A stretch of DNA of 5,901 nucleotides from contig JAISDG010000021.1 of NCBI GenBank assembly GCA_031265015.1, forward strand, positions 1 through 5,901. Direction: 5' to 3'. The stretch comes from Spirochaetaceae bacterium. Lineage in GTDB: Bacteria > Spirochaetota > Spirochaetia > Treponematales > Breznakiellaceae. Shown here piece after piece: positions 1 to 5,901 of this stretch. The notes under the pieces were generated by a model. The model did no database searches, had not been told where the DNA came from, and worked only from the letters and a program-made list of their open reading frames with translations. The position numbers and the translations under genes are program-made. Numbering within the stretch: the first letter of the stretch is position 1; each line of letters opens with the position of its first letter.

Positions 1-398
1 ACAATCCGGGAAAAAACATCCCGCCCCAGATTGTCCGCCCCCATGAGAAACACCGGATACCCCCCCGGCTTCACCGTAAACAAGTGGCGGCTCACCGGAA
101 TAAGCCCCCAGAGCCGGTAGGGTTCCCCCCGGCCCAGCAGCGTGATCTCCTCATATTCACCCCGGACCCGGACGTACTTCCAGTTGATCCGGTTGATCAC
201 CCGGGCTTCCTGGGCCTGCAGCTTCCCGCCGGAGAACCGCACATTCGGCGGATGGTAGGTTTGTTCGGGAAACGAGGCCGTCGGATCATAGGGGGCGATA
301 AATTCGGCGAAGGTCATCATCAGGTACAGGATAACGAGGACGATAAGGGAGACCATGCCCAGGGGCCTGGCTTTCAGGTAGGTAAAAAACTTTTTCAT
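1..398 (-). CDS. OppC/DppC-type ABC transporter permease, N-terminal 132 codons (cut by the left edge)
   Basis: This is the second membrane subunit of a peptide-type ABC importer. The ATG at 398-396 opens a frame that reads to the window edge without a stop. Residues 1-11 are a short basic cytoplasmic tail (MKKFFTYLKAR), about 12-35 are a hydrophobic membrane segment ending in FIAPYDP, and residues 120-132 read GADNLGRDVFSRI. That last motif is the hallmark of OppC/DppC/YejE permeases just before the transport domain. The stretch between the first helix and this motif is about 80 residues, which looks longer than in typical DppC and recalls the YejE type. The ATG overlaps the TGA of the upstream permease as ATGA, with only a weak GGA five bases ahead, so translation is probably coupled. 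The remaining membrane helices and the EAA loop lie outside the window. The family call is firm; the substrate (oligopeptide, dipeptide or other) cannot be told. Confidence 0.9.
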   Translation of the reverse strand, partial: MKKFFTYLKARPLGMVSLIVLVILYLMMTFAEFIAPYDPTASFPEQTYHPPNVRFSGGKLQAQEARVINRINWKYVRVRGEYEEITLLGRGEPYRLWGLIPVSRHLFTVKPGGYPVFLMGADNLGRDVFSRI

Positions 399-1492
399 TC
401 TTTTCCGTACCGGATCCTGGGGTCCACCAGGGCAAGGAGGACGTCGGCCAGGACCATGCCCACCAGCACCAGGGCGGAGATGAACATGATGTTGGAAAGC
501 ACCAGGTTAATGTCTTCCTGGATCACCGCCTCGTACATGAGCCGCCCTATACCGGGGTAAGCAAAGATGATTTCCAGAATCAGGGAGCCGGAAAAAAGGC
601 TGGCCAATAGGTTAGCACTGCCGGTGATGTAGGGGTTCAAAGTGTTTCTGAACGCGTGATGAAGGTAGATCCGCCATTCGGCTATGCCCCGGCTGCGGAG
701 GCTGGTGATATAGGGCTGGCCCAGCTGGTCCAGCATGGTGGCCCGGATCATCCGCAGGGTACCGCCGACGCCTCCCAGAAAGGACGCCAGCAGGGGCAGA
801 AAAATGTGGTGGCCGTAGGAGAAGACAAACCGGAGCGGAGCGTCGGAAAAGGGAAAGAGGGGATAGGCGGTCACGGGAAAGAGACCCGTCACCGACGCGA
901 AAAGCTGGAGCAGGATCAGCAGCAGGATGCCGGGAAAGGCGTGAAGCACCAGGGCAAAGAAAGTTACCCCCAGGTCCGCGGCGGTTCCCGCCTTGGTGGA
1001 AAAATATACCCCCAGGATGAACGAAGCGGCGGTGATCAGGACCAGCGAGATCAGGTTGAGCAGCACCGAATTAAACAGCCTAAAGCCGATAAGAAAAGAC
1101 ACGGGGGCCCGGGAAATAAGGCTTACCCCCAGGTCCCGGTGAAGAACCGCCTGTTTAAGCCACCGGAAGTACTGGATGTAGAAGGGCTTATCCAGTCCCA
1201 GTTCCGCCCGCTGGGCCGCGGCCTGCTCTTCGCTGAGAGCCCGGTCCGCGGCGCTGGTTCTTCCTTCCGCCCCGCCCAGAAGCTGCTGCATCATCACCTG
1301 GCTGACAATGTCCCCCGGCGCCAGTTCCATCAGGCCGAAGACCGCCAGCCCCAGGACGAAAAGCATCACCGCCATGGTAACGAAACGCCCGGCGATGTAG
1401 GAAAGAAGGGGGGCTTTTTTCCTGAACAGGTAGAAGGGCTTAACCAGAACGGCGGTAACTTTGGCGCCCATGACGGACGGTATAGACTGCAT
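395..1492 (-). CDS. OppB/DppB-type ABC transporter permease (365 aa)
   Basis: This is the first membrane subunit of the peptide-type ABC importer; with the OppC-type partner it forms the channel across the cytoplasmic membrane. The N-terminal helix (about 32-55) ends in LAPGD at 57-61, the usual OppB signature. A family-typical segment at 98-125 contains LGLDKPFYIQYFRWL and DLGVSL. Several further membrane segments follow (around 142-164, 176-200, 228-246, 293-312, 333-355). The EAA loop, which contacts the ATPase, is at about 261-287, with RSRGIAEWR and the conserved Gly269. The protein ends in DPRIRYGKE, close to the usual DPRIRY terminus. The length is a little above the family's usual 305-340 because of a longer N-terminus. 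The ATG at 1492 is preferred over the in-frame ATG at 1471 because AAGG lies seven bases ahead of it. The gene starts one base after the binding-protein stop and overlaps the next permease by four bases, so the three genes should be co-translated. Confidence 0.95.
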   Translation of the reverse strand: MQSIPSVMGAKVTAVLVKPFYLFRKKAPLLSYIAGRFVTMAVMLFVLGLAVFGLMELAPGDIVSQVMMQQLLGGAEGRTSAADRALSEEQAAAQRAELGLDKPFYIQYFRWLKQAVLHRDLGVSLISRAPVSFLIGFRLFNSVLLNLISLVLITAASFILGVYFSTKAGTAADLGVTFFALVLHAFPGILLLILLQLFASVTGLFPVTAYPLFPFSDAPLRFVFSYGHHIFLPLLASFLGGVGGTLRMIRATMLDQLGQPYITSLRSRGIAEWRIYLHHAFRNTLNPYITGSANLLASLFSGSLILEIIFAYPGIGRLMYEAVIQEDINLVLSNIMFISALVLVGMVLADVLLALVDPRIRYGKE

Positions 1493-1493
1493 G

Positions 1494-3332
1494 TCAGGGC
1501 CTTAAAAAAAGATAGCTTGTTTCGGCGGCTACGATATTGTCGTAGTAAAAGTTGGTAAAATCCCAGCGGTTTTGCAGGGCGAAAAAACTCCGCGGCCGCA
1601 CCAGATAGATCACAGGACACTCTTCCAGCAGGATCCGCTGGTATTCGTCCCAGATTGCCCGGGCTTTAACCGGGTCGATGGTATTGCCGCCTTCGTTGTA
1701 GAGAAAATCAACCCGCCGTTCCCATTCGGTGGCGGGGCTTTTCTGCTCAGGGTACCAGAGGTGAAGGTTCCCCCTGGAGGGCCAGACGTTGCTCCCCTGG
1801 ATGGGCCAGAAGTTGGATCCCAGCCCTATGATGATCGACGACCAGTCGTAGGTGCCGCTGAGCTGCTCCACCATTTTTTGAAAATCCGTGGCGCGGATAT
1901 TGATCGTAATGCCGATTTTTGCCGCCTCGTCCATGATGATCGACGCCGTGTCCGAGGTGGTAGTAACATCAGCGGAGATGGCAAGATCGAATTCCACCGC
2001 CTCTCCTTTGGAATCCCGCATGATCCCCGCCCCGTCCCGCCGCATGCCGATGGAAGCCAGCAGTTCCAGGGCCCGCCGGGGGTTATAGGTGTATTGAAGG
2101 GTAATGTCGGGATTGTAGTAGGGATTGGGGGGCGGAAAAAAGTCCAGCTTCGGATCCGCCAGGCCCCGGTATACCTGGGAAATGATCCTGTCCCGGTTCA
2201 GGATCGAACTCATGGCCTGGCGGAATTCCTTACGGGTAAACCAGTCGTACCAGGGCTTGCCGCGGTTTTGGGGGTTCTGGTTAAAGCTCCAGAGCAGGGC
2301 CCCCAGGCTTCCCTCGGCGTTAAAAACCGTGTACCCCTTTTTCCCCTGGTTCCGGGCCAGGTCGTCCAGATCTTCCGGCCGGGCGCCGCAGCTTTCCAGC
2401 CTGCCTTCCTTAAATACCAGGAACTGGGTGTTGGCGTCGGGCAGGATCTGCGCCACCTTTTCCTCATAGTAGGGCAGAGGCCGCCCGGCGGCGTCCTTTT
2501 CCCAGTAATCGGAATTACGGCGGAACACCAGCCGGAGCCCCGGCTTGTATTCGGTCAGGAACCAGGGGCCCATGGAGGGAATTTCTTTCGGATCCGAAGC
2601 GATACTGAACAGGTCCAGCACTCCCTGGATTCCCCCTTCCCGTTTTGCCTTTTCGTAGATAAATTTGGGACCGAAATTCCGGTTGGTGGACAAAAGGGGA
2701 TTGGCGTCTATCCGGGGAAAAAGGAAGGCAAAACGCCGGGCATCGATTTTTTCAATGCCGATGCGGGCTTCCGTACCGTCTTCCATTTCCACGAACTGGC
2801 CGTTGTACGAGGAACTGTGAAAGGCCGGGTCCCCCTCGATCTCGTTATACCAGAAGATCACGTCGTCGCTGGTAACCGGCACTTTCCGTTCGGAATTGTA
2901 AAAGCTCCAGTAGAGATTATCCCGCAGGGTATAGATCACCCGCAGGGTTCCCGCATCTTCGTCCACTTCGATTTCGGGAAACGCGCAGCGGGGTTTCCAT
3001 TCCCGGCGGACCGGATCATAGTCGAGGAAGTAGTCGTGCATGCTGTTGACGATGGCGAGGGTTTCAGCGTCCCGCTCCGCCACCAGCAGGTTAAAGCTTT
3101 TCGGTTCACCGGTGCTGCCGGCGTGCCAGACGCCGCCGGGAATGCCGGGAACAAATTCTTCCCCCCGCCAGGGCTTGCTTTGGGTGGCGGCCAGGATCTG
3201 TTCCACCCCCTCTACGGAAAGCCGTTCCAGTTCTTCCGGGGAATATTCCGCGGTCCGGACGCAGGAGAACAACAGCAGGCAGAGAAAGGCGGGGAAAAAA
3301 ATGTTTCCGGCGAGGCGCGGCGTTTTTATCAT
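1494..3332 (-). CDS. Family-5 extracellular solute-binding lipoprotein of a peptide-type ABC importer (612 aa)
   Basis: This is the ligand-capturing subunit, predicted to be lipid-anchored outside the cytoplasmic membrane and to deliver ligand to the two downstream permeases. From the ATG at 3332 it has a basic start (MIKTPR), a hydrophobic stretch, and LLFSC with the acylated Cys at 24, a lipobox of the kind spirochaetes tolerate. The mature part follows the family-5 (OppA/DppA-like) layout. It has GGVWHAGSTGEPKSFNLL near the start, RDNLYWS and VTSDDVIFWY in the first third, MGPWFLTEYKPG and RNSDYW mid-protein, REFRQAMSSILNRD later, and the C-terminal lobe with YNPRRALELLASIGM. At about 612 residues it is somewhat longer than typical (about 530-600). 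An in-frame GTG at 3350 would add six residues, but it lies upstream of the predicted transcription start and would lengthen the signal peptide needlessly. The ligand cannot be deduced; family-5 proteins bind peptides, nickel, haem or sugars. Confidence 0.93.
   Translation of the reverse strand: MIKTPRLAGNIFFPAFLCLLLFSCVRTAEYSPEELERLSVEGVEQILAATQSKPWRGEEFVPGIPGGVWHAGSTGEPKSFNLLVAERDAETLAIVNSMHDYFLDYDPVRREWKPRCAFPEIEVDEDAGTLRVIYTLRDNLYWSFYNSERKVPVTSDDVIFWYNEIEGDPAFHSSSYNGQFVEMEDGTEARIGIEKIDARRFAFLFPRIDANPLLSTNRNFGPKFIYEKAKREGGIQGVLDLFSIASDPKEIPSMGPWFLTEYKPGLRLVFRRNSDYWEKDAAGRPLPYYEEKVAQILPDANTQFLVFKEGRLESCGARPEDLDDLARNQGKKGYTVFNAEGSLGALLWSFNQNPQNRGKPWYDWFTRKEFRQAMSSILNRDRIISQVYRGLADPKLDFFPPPNPYYNPDITLQYTYNPRRALELLASIGMRRDGAGIMRDSKGEAVEFDLAISADVTTTSDTASIIMDEAAKIGITINIRATDFQKMVEQLSGTYDWSSIIIGLGSNFWPIQGSNVWPSRGNLHLWYPEQKSPATEWERRVDFLYNEGGNTIDPVKARAIWDEYQRILLEECPVIYLVRPRSFFALQNRWDFTNFYYDNIVAAETSYLFLRP
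1500..1503 (-). promoter_or_regulatory. Ribosome binding site of the OppB-type permease
   Basis: AAGG on the minus strand lies seven bases before the ATG at 1492 and sits inside the last codons of the binding-protein gene. It decides the start in favour of 1492 over 1471, which has no such site. It also shows that this genome does use Shine-Dalgarno sites for internal operon genes, in contrast to the two divergent lead genes. Confidence 0.6.
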
Positions 3333-3366
3333 CCCGTAAGTATACCGCACCTTTGGGAGAGGTAAA
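3333..3366 (-). promoter_or_regulatory. Predicted promoter of the importer operon, apparently leaderless
   Basis: On the minus strand, TATACT at 3344-3339 matches the -10 consensus at five of six bases. TTTACC at 3366-3361 matches TTGACA at four of six, with a 16-base spacer. Only six bases (TACGGG) separate the -10 from the ATG at 3332, so the expected transcription start falls at or next to the A of the start codon. No Shine-Dalgarno lies at a usable distance; an AAAGG further up would be 15 or more bases away and upstream of the transcript. The assignment rests on sequence match alone. Confidence 0.45.
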
Positions 3367-3394
3367 AGTGCCCGGCGGAGGGAAGGACGGCCGA

Positions 3395-3432
3395 CTACTG
3401 CCGTTATCCGCTTTAACGGATAGCGCGGCTAG
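3395..3432. repeat. Inverted repeat / hairpin in the divergent intergenic region
   Basis: The core is TATCCG (3405-3410), a loop CTTTAA (3411-3416) and CGGATA (3417-3422). It extends by one wobble and two further pairs to 3402-3425, giving a nine-pair stem. With small interruptions the symmetry continues outward through GCC/GGC (3400-3402 with 3427-3429) and CTA/TAG (3395-3397 with 3430-3432). No T-run follows on either strand and no gene ends here, so a terminator is unlikely. The position between two divergent promoters fits an operator, though no regulator gene is adjacent and this is inference. The outermost TAG arm overlaps the weak -35 of the helicase promoter. Confidence 0.5.
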
Positions 3433-3466
3433 CCTCATTCCCGGCGAAACAGTATACTTATAACCG
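3430..3466 (+). promoter_or_regulatory. Predicted promoter of the helicase gene, apparently leaderless
   Basis: TATACT at 3453-3458 is a five-of-six -10 match, followed eight bases later by the ATG at 3467. The -35 is poor: TAGCCT at 3430-3435 with a 17-base spacer matches only three of six. The predicted transcription start is within about two bases of the start codon. The in-frame TAA at 3461 excludes any earlier start, and the 20 bases before the ATG hold no purine-rich ribosome site. The -10 and the three bases after it are the same GTATACTTA found ahead of the divergent binding-protein gene. Confidence 0.4.
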
Positions 3467-5901
3467 ATGAAGTACCTCGACCTCCCCGTCTACCAGCACA
3501 AAGACCTGATCCTCGCGGCCCTGGAAGGAAACCAGGCGGTCGTGGTGGAAAGCCCCACGGGTTCCGGCAAGACCACCCAGCTTCCGGTGATCCTCCACGA
3601 TTCGGGATACGGCCGGCACGGCATTATCGGCGTTACCCAGCCCCGGCGGATAGCCGCCCTTTCGGTATCGGGTTTTATCGCCCGACAGCTGGGTTTTGCG
3701 GATCCCGGCGATCCCGGCTGTCCCGTGGGCTACAAGATGCGTTTCGAGGACCGGACGGGGAACGACACAAAAATAAAAATCATGACCGACGGCATACTCC
3801 TCCAGGAGATGAAACTTGATCCCTGGCTTTCCCGTTACGGCGTCATGGTGATCGATGAAGCCCACGAGCGAAGCCTGAACATCGATTTTATTCTGGGCCT
3901 TCTCAAGCGGGTTCTGGAAGAACGGAAGGAATTTAAGGTGATTGTTTCTTCCGCCACCATCAACGCCGAAGTATTTTCCGAATACTTCGGCGAATGTCCG
4001 GTCGTTAAAATAGATGCCCAGACCTTTCCCGTTACCCTGGTGTACGATCCGCCCCTTATCGGCGGCGGCGCGGAAGACGGCCGTGCCGGCGGCGGGAACG
4101 GCGGTCGGCCCTATCGGGACGGCGTCCGGCCCTATCGGGACGGCGTCCGGCGGAACGGACGGGACGGAACAAGAAGCGGCCCGGCCGGCGGCAATCTCGC
4201 GGCGGAGGCGCTGCTGGCAAAGATCGGCGCCATCACCGAACGGTTTATCGGCGAGCGGCGGCCCGGGGACATCCTTATTTTTTTGCCCGGCGAAAAGATG
4301 ATCAAGGACTGCATGAGCCGCCTGGCCTTCGGCCCCGCGGGAAAGTACCTTCATATCCTGCCCCTGTACGGCAGGCTTGGCAGGGAAGAACAGGAAAAAA
4401 TTTTTTTGGATTCCCCCCGGGGAAAGACCAAGGTGGTGATCGCCACCAACATTGCCGAAACATCGGTTACCATCGACGGCATTACCGCGGTGCTGGATTC
4501 GGGGCTTTCCAAGCTGAACTACTACAATCCCCGGACCTTTACGTCGAGCCTGGTGGAATCTCCCATCTCCAAGGCCGCGGCAAACCAGCGCAAGGGCCGG
4601 GCGGGACGCACCAGGGAAGGCAGCTGTTACCGCCTCTATACCCGCCGGGATTTTGAAAACCGGCCCCTTTTTACCACCGAAGAAATTTACCGGACCGATT
4701 TGTCGGAAGTGGTGCTCCGGATGGCCGATTTGGGGATCACCAACTACGAAGAGTTCGATTTTATTTCCCCCCCGGGCCGGGAGGGGATCCTGGCCGCCAT
4801 CGAAACCCTCAATCTGCTGGACGCCCTGGAAGAAGACCGGACCCTTTCCAAAACCGGAAAGCTGATGAGCGAATTCCCCCTGGCCCCCCGGCAGTCCCGG
4901 ATCATCGCGGAAGCGATTATGCGCTATCCGGAGGTAATCGGGGAAACGGTCACCGCCGCGGCCTTTCTTTCCACCCAAAGCCCCTACGTGCTTCCTCCGG
5001 GGGAAGAGACGGACGCCCGCCGGGCCCATCACGGTTTCCGGGATCCCCGGGGGGACTTTGTGTCCTACCTGCGGCTGTTCCGCTCCTATACCGAAGCCCG
5101 CGGCAAGGAACAGTTCTGCGAAAAAAATTACCTCGACGAGCGGGCCATGGCGGAAATTGCCAACGTGACATCCCAGCTGGAGGAAATTATTTCCGCCATG
5201 AACATCCCCGTTCTTTCGGGGGGCAGCGTGGAAGACTACCTCTGCTGCGTGGGCCGGGGGCTTATCCAGTTTGTCTGCGTCCGGGAAGGAAACGAAGGGT
5301 CCGGCAGATTCTCCAAGGCCATGTACCGGAGCCTGACCGCGGACCGGATCATGATTCACCCCGGATCGGTCATGTTCAGGGAAGATCCCCGGTATATCGT
5401 GGCGGGAGAAATTGTCAGGACCACCAGGATATACGCCATGTCGGTAAGCCCCCTGCCGCCGGAAACGCTGGGGAAAATCAGCCCCATCCTGCTGCGGGAA
5501 CTGGGGGGGGTAAAAGAACCGGGACGGAACGGCGAAGCTTCCGGCCCGGAAGGAAGGCGGCGCAAAAAGGGGGGCCGGGACTTTACCAACAATATCAAAC
5601 TGGGAAGCGAAATCTTTTCCGTGGAAACCGCCGGGGAAAAAAAGCTTGTTACCCTGCCCTGGGAAAAGCTGGTCCTTTTAAAGGGGCCCGGCGGGGCGGA
5701 AGCGCCCGCCGTGGATCCCGGACAGTACCGGGGCATGCGGGGGGTCATTACCCTGGGGGGCGGCGGATGTAAAGCGGATGCGGACTATACCCTGCTGGCG
5801 GGGGAAAAGCTGTCCCTGATCCTGACGCTGCTCCCCGCCCTGGACCTGGAGGGCGCCCTTACCCGGACATGGCCCCGGAAAGAAAAATTTTATTCCGAGG
5901 G
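3467..5901 (+). CDS. hrpA: DEAH-box RNA helicase, HrpA family (811 codons, cut by the right edge)
   Basis: An ATP-dependent RNA helicase of the DEAH/RHA type, cytoplasmic, expected to remodel RNA or RNA-protein complexes. All core motifs are intact: Walker A GSGKT at 32-36, Ia TQPRRIA at 57-63, DEAH at 130-133 followed by ERSLNIDF, SAT at 162-164, IV GDILIFLPGE at 267-276, V TNIAETSVTI at 327-336 and VI QRKGRAGR at 374-381. After the two RecA domains come the winged helix (about 400-455, with EIYRTDL at 406-412), the HA2 ratchet (about 460-570, with LSKTGKLMSEFPLAP) and the OB fold (about 590-670, with IHPGS at 630-634). TQPRR and the NIDF block favour HrpA over HrpB. A Gly/Arg-rich insert occupies 199-242. 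A basic linker (RRRKKGGR, 697-704) leads to a C-terminal part I do not recognise. The long C-terminal region of the roughly 1300-residue E. coli HrpA does not appear to follow, so this resembles the short form known from Borrelia, where HrpA affects global gene expression. ATG 3467 is the only possible start: an in-frame TAA lies at 3461. Confidence 0.93.
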   Translation, partial: MKYLDLPVYQHKDLILAALEGNQAVVVESPTGSGKTTQLPVILHDSGYGRHGIIGVTQPRRIAALSVSGFIARQLGFADPGDPGCPVGYKMRFEDRTGNDTKIKIMTDGILLQEMKLDPWLSRYGVMVIDEAHERSLNIDFILGLLKRVLEERKEFKVIVSSATINAEVFSEYFGECPVVKIDAQTFPVTLVYDPPLIGGGAEDGRAGGGNGGRPYRDGVRPYRDGVRRNGRDGTRSGPAGGNLAAEALLAKIGAITERFIGERRPGDILIFLPGEKMIKDCMSRLAFGPAGKYLHILPLYGRLGREEQEKIFLDSPRGKTKVVIATNIAETSVTIDGITAVLDSGLSKLNYYNPRTFTSSLVESPISKAAANQRKGRAGRTREGSCYRLYTRRDFENRPLFTTEEIYRTDLSEVVLRMADLGITNYEEFDFISPPGREGILAAIETLNLLDALEEDRTLSKTGKLMSEFPLAPRQSRIIAEAIMRYPEVIGETVTAAAFLSTQSPYVLPPGEETDARRAHHGFRDPRGDFVSYLRLFRSYTEARGKEQFCEKNYLDERAMAEIANVTSQLEEIISAMNIPVLSGGSVEDYLCCVGRGLIQFVCVREGNEGSGRFSKAMYRSLTADRIMIHPGSVMFREDPRYIVAGEIVRTTRIYAMSVSPLPPETLGKISPILLRELGGVKEPGRNGEASGPEGRRRKKGGRDFTNNIKLGSEIFSVETAGEKKLVTLPWEKLVLLKGPGGAEAPAVDPGQYRGMRGVITLGGGGCKADADYTLLAGEKLSLILTLLPALDLEGALTRTWPRKEKFYSE
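4061..4192 (+). other. Gly/Arg-rich low-complexity insert in the helicase (residues 199-242)
   Basis: These 44 residues contain 16 Gly and 9 Arg, with a net positive charge. They lie between the end of the first RecA domain (FPVTLVYDPP) and the start of the second (NLAAEALLAKIGAITERF), where HrpA relatives usually have only a short linker. The segment is probably disordered and could add RNA contacts, but it has no true RGG motif. It includes the 21-bp tandem repeat described separately. Confidence 0.75.
4106..4147 (+). repeat. 21-bp perfect tandem duplication inside the helicase gene
   Basis: Two identical 21-base units at 4106-4126 and 4127-4147, each in frame and encoding RPYRDGV (residues 214-220 and 221-227). 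A degenerate continuation, RRNGRDG, follows at 4148-4168. Each unit contains the small palindrome GGACG-g-CGTCC. The perfect identity, including every third codon position, points to a recent duplication or ongoing copy-number change by slippage. Gain or loss of a unit would keep the reading frame. Confidence 0.9.
5503..5510 (+). repeat. Run of eight G in the helicase gene
   Basis: CTG followed by eight G and then TAAAAG, read in frame as Leu-Gly-Gly-Val (679-682). It is the longest G or C run I see in the window; others are six or seven. Contraction by one base would read CTG GGG GGG TAA, ending the protein at residue 681, just after the OB fold. Whether length varies is unknown. Confidence 0.85.

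Noticed and set aside
84..560. A 158-codon plus-strand frame at the left end
   Set aside because: It is antisense to the OppC-type start and the OppB-type C-terminus, both of which carry family motifs; it has no motif of its own.
1504..1510. T7 run (minus strand) in the last codons of the binding protein as a frameshift site
   Set aside because: Slippage would change only the last few residues, and TTTAAGG there is already explained by coding plus the ribosome site of the next gene.
656..1558. A 300-codon plus-strand frame opposite the OppB-type permease
   Set aside because: The product is highly charged, rich in Gln, Gly and Lys, and patternless, while the minus strand encodes every OppB landmark.
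1572..3365. A 597-codon open frame on the plus strand opposite the binding-protein gene
   Set aside because: It lies antisense to a clear lipoprotein of the family-5 binding proteins, is low-complexity, has no domain or ribosome site, and reflects the same codon bias.
3395..3432. The intergenic hairpin as a transcription terminator
   Set aside because: There is no T-run on either strand and both flanking genes are divergent, so no transcript from them ends here.
4014..4301. A 95-codon plus-strand frame with Gly-Thr-Ala and Gly-Pro-Ile repeats
   Set aside because: It is the 21-bp tandem repeat of the helicase gene read in another frame, not a separate repeat protein.
3458..5359. A 633-codon open frame on the minus strand opposite the helicase
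   Set aside because: The plus strand encodes a complete set of DEAH helicase motifs in order. The antisense frame has no recognisable domain and is low-complexity, rich in Gly, Pro, His and Phe. Long antisense frames are expected from the GC-rich codon use seen here.

Overview
The window reads as an ordinary bacterial chromosome segment with moderately high GC (high-50s percent by eye). The host is most likely a spirochaete, perhaps a Treponema/Spirochaeta-type organism. That is inference from a Leu-Phe-Ser-Cys lipobox on the binding protein and from a short-form HrpA helicase; no rRNA or tRNA is present to confirm it. There are no mobile elements, CRISPR arrays or RNA genes that I can support.

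Layout: two divergent transcription units share a 134-base intergenic region (3333-3466). To the left, on the minus strand, lies a peptide-type ABC importer operon read right to left. It starts with a family-5 solute-binding lipoprotein (1494-3332), followed one base later by an OppB/DppB-type permease (395-1492). A 4-base ATGA overlap then leads into an OppC/DppC-type permease that runs off the left edge (1-398). The ATPase genes are not in view and would be expected further left. To the right, on the plus strand, is a DEAH-box helicase of the HrpA family (3467-5901). It is open for 811 codons and runs off the right edge.

The importer genes make one machine: the lipoprotein captures the ligand outside the cytoplasmic membrane and the two permeases form the channel. 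The helicase is a cytoplasmic RNA-remodelling enzyme with no obvious functional link beyond the shared promoter region.

The points most worth a second look are four. Both divergent genes carry the same 9-mer, GTATACTTA, just before an ATG with no recognisable Shine-Dalgarno, which suggests leaderless transcription. An inverted repeat lies between the two promoters. The helicase has a Gly/Arg-rich insert built partly from a 21-bp tandem repeat between its two RecA domains. The helicase also has a run of eight G where losing one base would create an immediate stop just after the conserved core. I see no convincing new multi-gene system here.
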